This document shows, one piece after another, positions 61,639-64,000 of a stretch of 64,000 bases of DNA. The DNA comes from Acidobacteriota bacterium (lineage in GTDB: Bacteria; Acidobacteriota; Terriglobia; Terriglobales; Acidobacteriaceae). Below the pieces are notes generated by a model, which saw only the letters and a program-made list of their open reading frames with translations, ran no database searches and had not been told where the DNA came from. The translations under genes were made by a program, and so were the position numbers. The first letter of the stretch is position 1. Each line of letters opens with the position of its first letter. The stretch lies in assembly GCA_021778845.1 (NCBI GenBank), contig JAJYBU010000001.1:62001-126000 (forward strand), written 5' to 3'.

Positions 61639-61673
61639 CCCCACCCTTGACGATGGGACCGTCATGGATGGGG
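61639..61673. repeat. REP palindrome, imperfect copy
   Basis: CCCCACCCTTGACG (61639-61652) pairs with CGTCATGGATGGGG (61660-61673) at 12 of 14 positions around a seven-base loop. It continues into GCACCCGG, as in the 47 kb copy read in reverse. Confidence 0.75.
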
Positions 61674-61720
61674 CACCCGGATTTGTGGAGGGAAGTTCGG
61701 CGATTTGAGAAGATAGAGGG

Positions 61721-62431
61721 ATGTTGATTCCTTCGATTGATTTGATGGGCGGGCGGATTGTGCAGTTGGTGCAGGGCGAGAAGCTGAAGCTCTCGTTTGA
61801 TGACTTCGATTACTGGATTGAGCGGTTTGCGAAGTATCCGCTGGTGCAGTTGATTGACCTGGATGCGGCGATGCGGCAGGGGGATAATCGGGCGCTGATT
61901 GAGATGATCTGCGGGCGGCTGCCCTGCCAGGTGGGAGGGGGGCTGCGAACCGCCGAGGATGGCCGACGGCTGCTGGATGCTGGCGCGAAGAGGGTGATCT
62001 ATGGGTCGTCGCTGTTTGGGGCCGAACCGGAGGATACCGTGGCGGGGAAGCGTCGGCATGCGGTGATTCGGCTGGAGTTTGCGGAGGGGTTGAAGCGGGC
62101 GCTGGGGGAGGATGCGCTGTGCTTCTCGGTGGACACCAAGGGCGGGCGCGTGGCGGTGAAGGGATGGAAGGATTCAGTGGACCTGACGCCGGAGGAGGCT
62201 ATGACGTGGCTGGAGGATTATTGCGCTGCGTTTCTGTATACGCACGTGGATACGGAGGGGACGATGCAGGGGTTTCCGATCGACGTGGCGGCGATTTTGA
62301 GGTCGACGACGGCTCGGCAGTTGATTGTGGCCGGGGGGATTAAGGCGATGGCCGAGGTGGAGGCGCTGGATGCGATGGGCGTGGATGCCGTGGCGGGGAT
62401 GGCGGTGTATTCGGGGGCGATGGAGGCTTAG
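61721..62431 (+). CDS. hisA: HisA isomerase (ProFAR isomerase)
   Basis: Converts ProFAR to PRFAR in histidine synthesis; a (beta/alpha)8 protein of 236 residues. LIPSIDLMGGRIVQLVQGEK holds the first catalytic Asp (D7). VQLIDLDAAMRQGDNRALIE, PCQVGGGLRTAEDGRRLLDA and VIYGSSLF are typical. The second catalytic Asp is likely in YTHVDTEGTMQG, where others have TDVDRDG-type text, so the sequence is divergent. It lies alone, 5 kb from the his promoter and on the other strand, so it escapes the attenuator. Confidence 0.88.
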   Translation: MLIPSIDLMGGRIVQLVQGEKLKLSFDDFDYWIERFAKYPLVQLIDLDAAMRQGDNRALIEMICGRLPCQVGGGLRTAEDGRRLLDAGAKRVIYGSSLFGAEPEDTVAGKRRHAVIRLEFAEGLKRALGEDALCFSVDTKGGRVAVKGWKDSVDLTPEEAMTWLEDYCAAFLYTHVDTEGTMQGFPIDVAAILRSTTARQLIVAGGIKAMAEVEALDAMGVDAVAGMAVYSGAMEA

Positions 62432-62457
62432 GAGCTAGCGGAGACGTTGGGCGTGGG

Positions 62458-63519
62458 CTAGTTGTCGGGAGTGGCGGGGAGGGCGTAGTAGCCCTTGCGG
62501 GCCTGGACCGTGCGGCCGTCGCCACAGTGGATTTCGAGCCTGCGGAACTTGCCGTCGGTGGCCTGGTTGGTGGGAACGTAACTGAGCAGGTACTGGGTGC
62601 GGAGTTCGTTCTGGATCTGGGTGAAGGCGGCTTCGAGTTTGGGGCCGTTGTTGCCGACGTCGATGACGCGGCCGCCGGTGTCGCGCGCGAGGCGCTGCAT
62701 CTGGGATTTGCCGCTGATGGGTGTGGCGAGGGAGTCGAGGTAGGGGTGGTCGGCGATGAGGATGACGTAGACGAGGACGTTGGCCTTCTGGGCAGCCTCG
62801 GTGGCGGAGGCGAGGGTCTCCTGCGAGCCCTGGTCGTTGCCGTCGGTGAGCAGGAGGATGACCTTGCGGCCGGTCTGGGACTGAAGCTTGTCGTGGGCGG
62901 CGAGATAGACGGCGTCGTAGAGGAGGGTGCCGCGGGGATGCGCGGTGGGAAAGGGGCCGGAGCCGATGCCGGGCAGCCCGGAGGCGGCGCTGGCGGTGTT
63001 GATGCTGGCCTGGTTGATGGCGCGGGTGAGTTCGGCGGCGCTGCTGGTGTAGTCGGAGAGAAGATCGACGTTGACGTCGAAGGAGATGAGGAAGGCTTCG
63101 TCCTGTGGCGCGAGGACGGACTTGAGGAAGCGAGCGGCGGATTGCTGCTCGAGGGGGAGAATGCGCTGCTGGCTGCCACTGGTGTCGAGGAGAATCCCGA
63201 TGGTGAGAGGGAGGGATTTTTCCTGGGTGAGGGTCTTGATGGTCTGCGGCTGATGGTCCTCGGAGACCTGACAGTCGGAGGGGGTGAGGTTGAGGATGAA
63301 GCCGGATTTGTCGCGGACGGTGAAGTAGGCGTCGACGAGGTGGATGCTGAGTTGGAGGGTCTGGGCGGGCGGGACGTCGGAGGGCGGGAGGGATGGGGCG
63401 TCGCTGGCGGGCGGAGGAGCGTCGGGGGATGGGGCCTCCTGCGCGTGGAGCGCGGTGGCGACGGCGAGGAAGAGAGCCAGCGGGAGTGTGAGGGGGCGGC
63501 GCGCGGAGACCAGACGCAT
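62458..63519 (-). CDS. VWFA-related acidobacterial-type secreted protein
   Basis: A 353-residue exported protein with a signal peptide (LPLALFLAVATALHAQE), a Pro-rich linker, a beta-rich segment (LSIHLVDAYFTVRDKSGFIL) and a VWFA domain. The metal-ion site is GILLDTSGSQQRILPLEQ (D-x-S-x-S) with the later T and D in HPRGTLLYDAVYLAAHD and VILLLTDGNDQGS. This is the VWFA-related domain named from Acidobacteria. Likely outer-surface or periplasmic; ligand unknown. ATG 63519. Confidence 0.87.
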   Translation of the reverse strand: MRLVSARRPLTLPLALFLAVATALHAQEAPSPDAPPPASDAPSLPPSDVPPAQTLQLSIHLVDAYFTVRDKSGFILNLTPSDCQVSEDHQPQTIKTLTQEKSLPLTIGILLDTSGSQQRILPLEQQSAARFLKSVLAPQDEAFLISFDVNVDLLSDYTSSAAELTRAINQASINTASAASGLPGIGSGPFPTAHPRGTLLYDAVYLAAHDKLQSQTGRKVILLLTDGNDQGSQETLASATEAAQKANVLVYVILIADHPYLDSLATPISGKSQMQRLARDTGGRVIDVGNNGPKLEAAFTQIQNELRTQYLLSYVPTNQATDGKFRRLEIHCGDGRTVQARKGYYALPATPDN

Positions 63520-63794
63520 AGTGAGTATTAGACGCCAGAGGAGAGGCTCGAGGGAAGATTCCGGCGCGCGGAGGTTGGGACGGGAATGTGGCGAGGAGGA
63601 TGCTCGCCGGACTGCGACGTAACGCGCAACGAAGCAGGGGCCAGATGCGTCTGACGGAATGAGGGGGAGCGCAGGAGGGGCGGTTGCAGAGAAGAAACGT
63701 GGAATGGGTGCAGCGATGGCTGCAGACTGGTAGTCTCAAGAGAGCGCCTAATTTGCGCAGCGGGCTGGATGGCCTGCGAAAGAGGAATTAACGG

Positions 63795-64000
63795 ATGAAG
63801 TTGGGTAAGCAAAAGATATGGGTGGGTGGACTGGCGATGGCGCTGGCTGCCGTGGGTGGTCGGGCGATGGCGCAGAGTGCGCCGGCGGAGACGCAGCTGG
63901 CGGACCAGAGTGTTCCCAACGCTCCGCAGCCGCAGATGCTGCCGAATCTGCATTCGATGACACCAGTGGCGGCGGCGGTGCCGGCGGCTCCTGTGGCCGC
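63795..64000 (+). CDS. Exported protein, 3' end outside the window
   Basis: Open frame from ATG 63795 (AGAGGA upstream) to the window edge, 68 codons visible. A signal peptide (IWVGGLAMALAAVGGRAMA-Q) is followed by a Pro/Ala-rich lead with VPNAPQPQM, a phrase common at the start of acidobacterial outer membrane proteins. The family cannot be told from this piece. Confidence 0.6.
   Translation, partial: MKLGKQKIWVGGLAMALAAVGGRAMAQSAPAETQLADQSVPNAPQPQMLPNLHSMTPVAAAVPAAPVA

Larger units (their letters stand above)
61030..61720. repeat. Right inverted-repeat block, opposite to the 49 kb block
   Basis: No gene is seen in these 691 bp. 61042-61685 corresponds in reverse order and orientation to 49041-49735: GGTACCCCCCCC run, ATCAGCATGTTACGAG, three repeats, a stretch around 61450-61500 with CTATTATAGG and GTACTATGCCAAC, GGAATGTTTGGTTTAGG, TTGGGGGCTTGACAAG, and the REP palindrome. 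About 130 bp (61316-61450) are not shared and include the common word GCAGATTCCTCCGCTTCGC. hisA starts 36 bp after the block. Confidence 0.85.

Overview
The window looks like a chromosome segment of an acidobacterium of the Terriglobia type (Granulicella, Edaphobacter or Terriglobus relatives). The grounds are GC-rich codon use, two Oar-like TonB receptors of about 1,140 residues that carry an N-terminal carboxypeptidase-regulatory domain, a VWFA-related protein of the acidobacterial type, a sedolisin-like S53 peptidase, and intergenic repeats whose wording is familiar from these genomes. The genus is inference.

Layout. 0-7.6 kb: a NirA-type sirohaem reductase with a CysJ-type diflavin reductase (minus strand), a porin-like barrel, and a protein that joins uroporphyrinogen-III synthase, GAF and ANTAR domains. 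Together they suggest nitrite or sulfite assimilation with RNA-level control. 7.6-17.1 kb: a GT1 glycosyltransferase, a lone MacB-like permease, an RpiR-type regulator divergent from a TonB receptor, an ion channel and a single-domain response regulator. 17.2-29.3 kb: xseA and glmM, then a long minus-strand run of polA, queA, an LPLAT-like acyltransferase, a GMC oxidoreductase and a Nat-type ABC exporter. 29.4-33.5 kb: the alpha operon infA-rpmJ-rpsM-rpsK-rpsD-rpoA-rplQ, with long hairpins in several gaps. 33.7-36.3 kb: padR with a membrane partner, an exported protein and bactofilin. 36.4-41.7 kb: a GH28-type pectin enzyme divergent from a second TonB receptor, with a GntR-like operator inside the receptor promoter. 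41.9-47.4 kb: an FmdE-like protein, a Gly-rich exported protein, a DUF3147-like pair, and HNH, gmhB, a DciA-like gene, gatC and gatA.

47.4-49.8 kb is accessory DNA: a REP palindrome, a truncated REP-associated (RAYT) transposase, a three-gene AT-richer islet of unknown function, and a 0.7 kb repeat block. 49.8-56.9 kb is a histidine operon, hisI-G-(orf)-D-C-B-(orf)-H-(orf)-F, preceded by a His-rich leader peptide and a terminator hairpin, which is a classical attenuator. hisA is not in the operon. It lies at 61.7 kb on the opposite strand, just beyond an inverted copy of the same 0.7 kb repeat block. Flipping the DNA between the two blocks would place hisF and hisA in the same direction, so an old inversion between inverted repeats is a good explanation of this layout.

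The strongest candidates for undescribed biology are the HemD-GAF-ANTAR regulator, the attenuated but split his locus with its flanking inverted repeats, and the three-gene islet beside the RAYT remnant. No rRNA, tRNA or CRISPR array was recognised.
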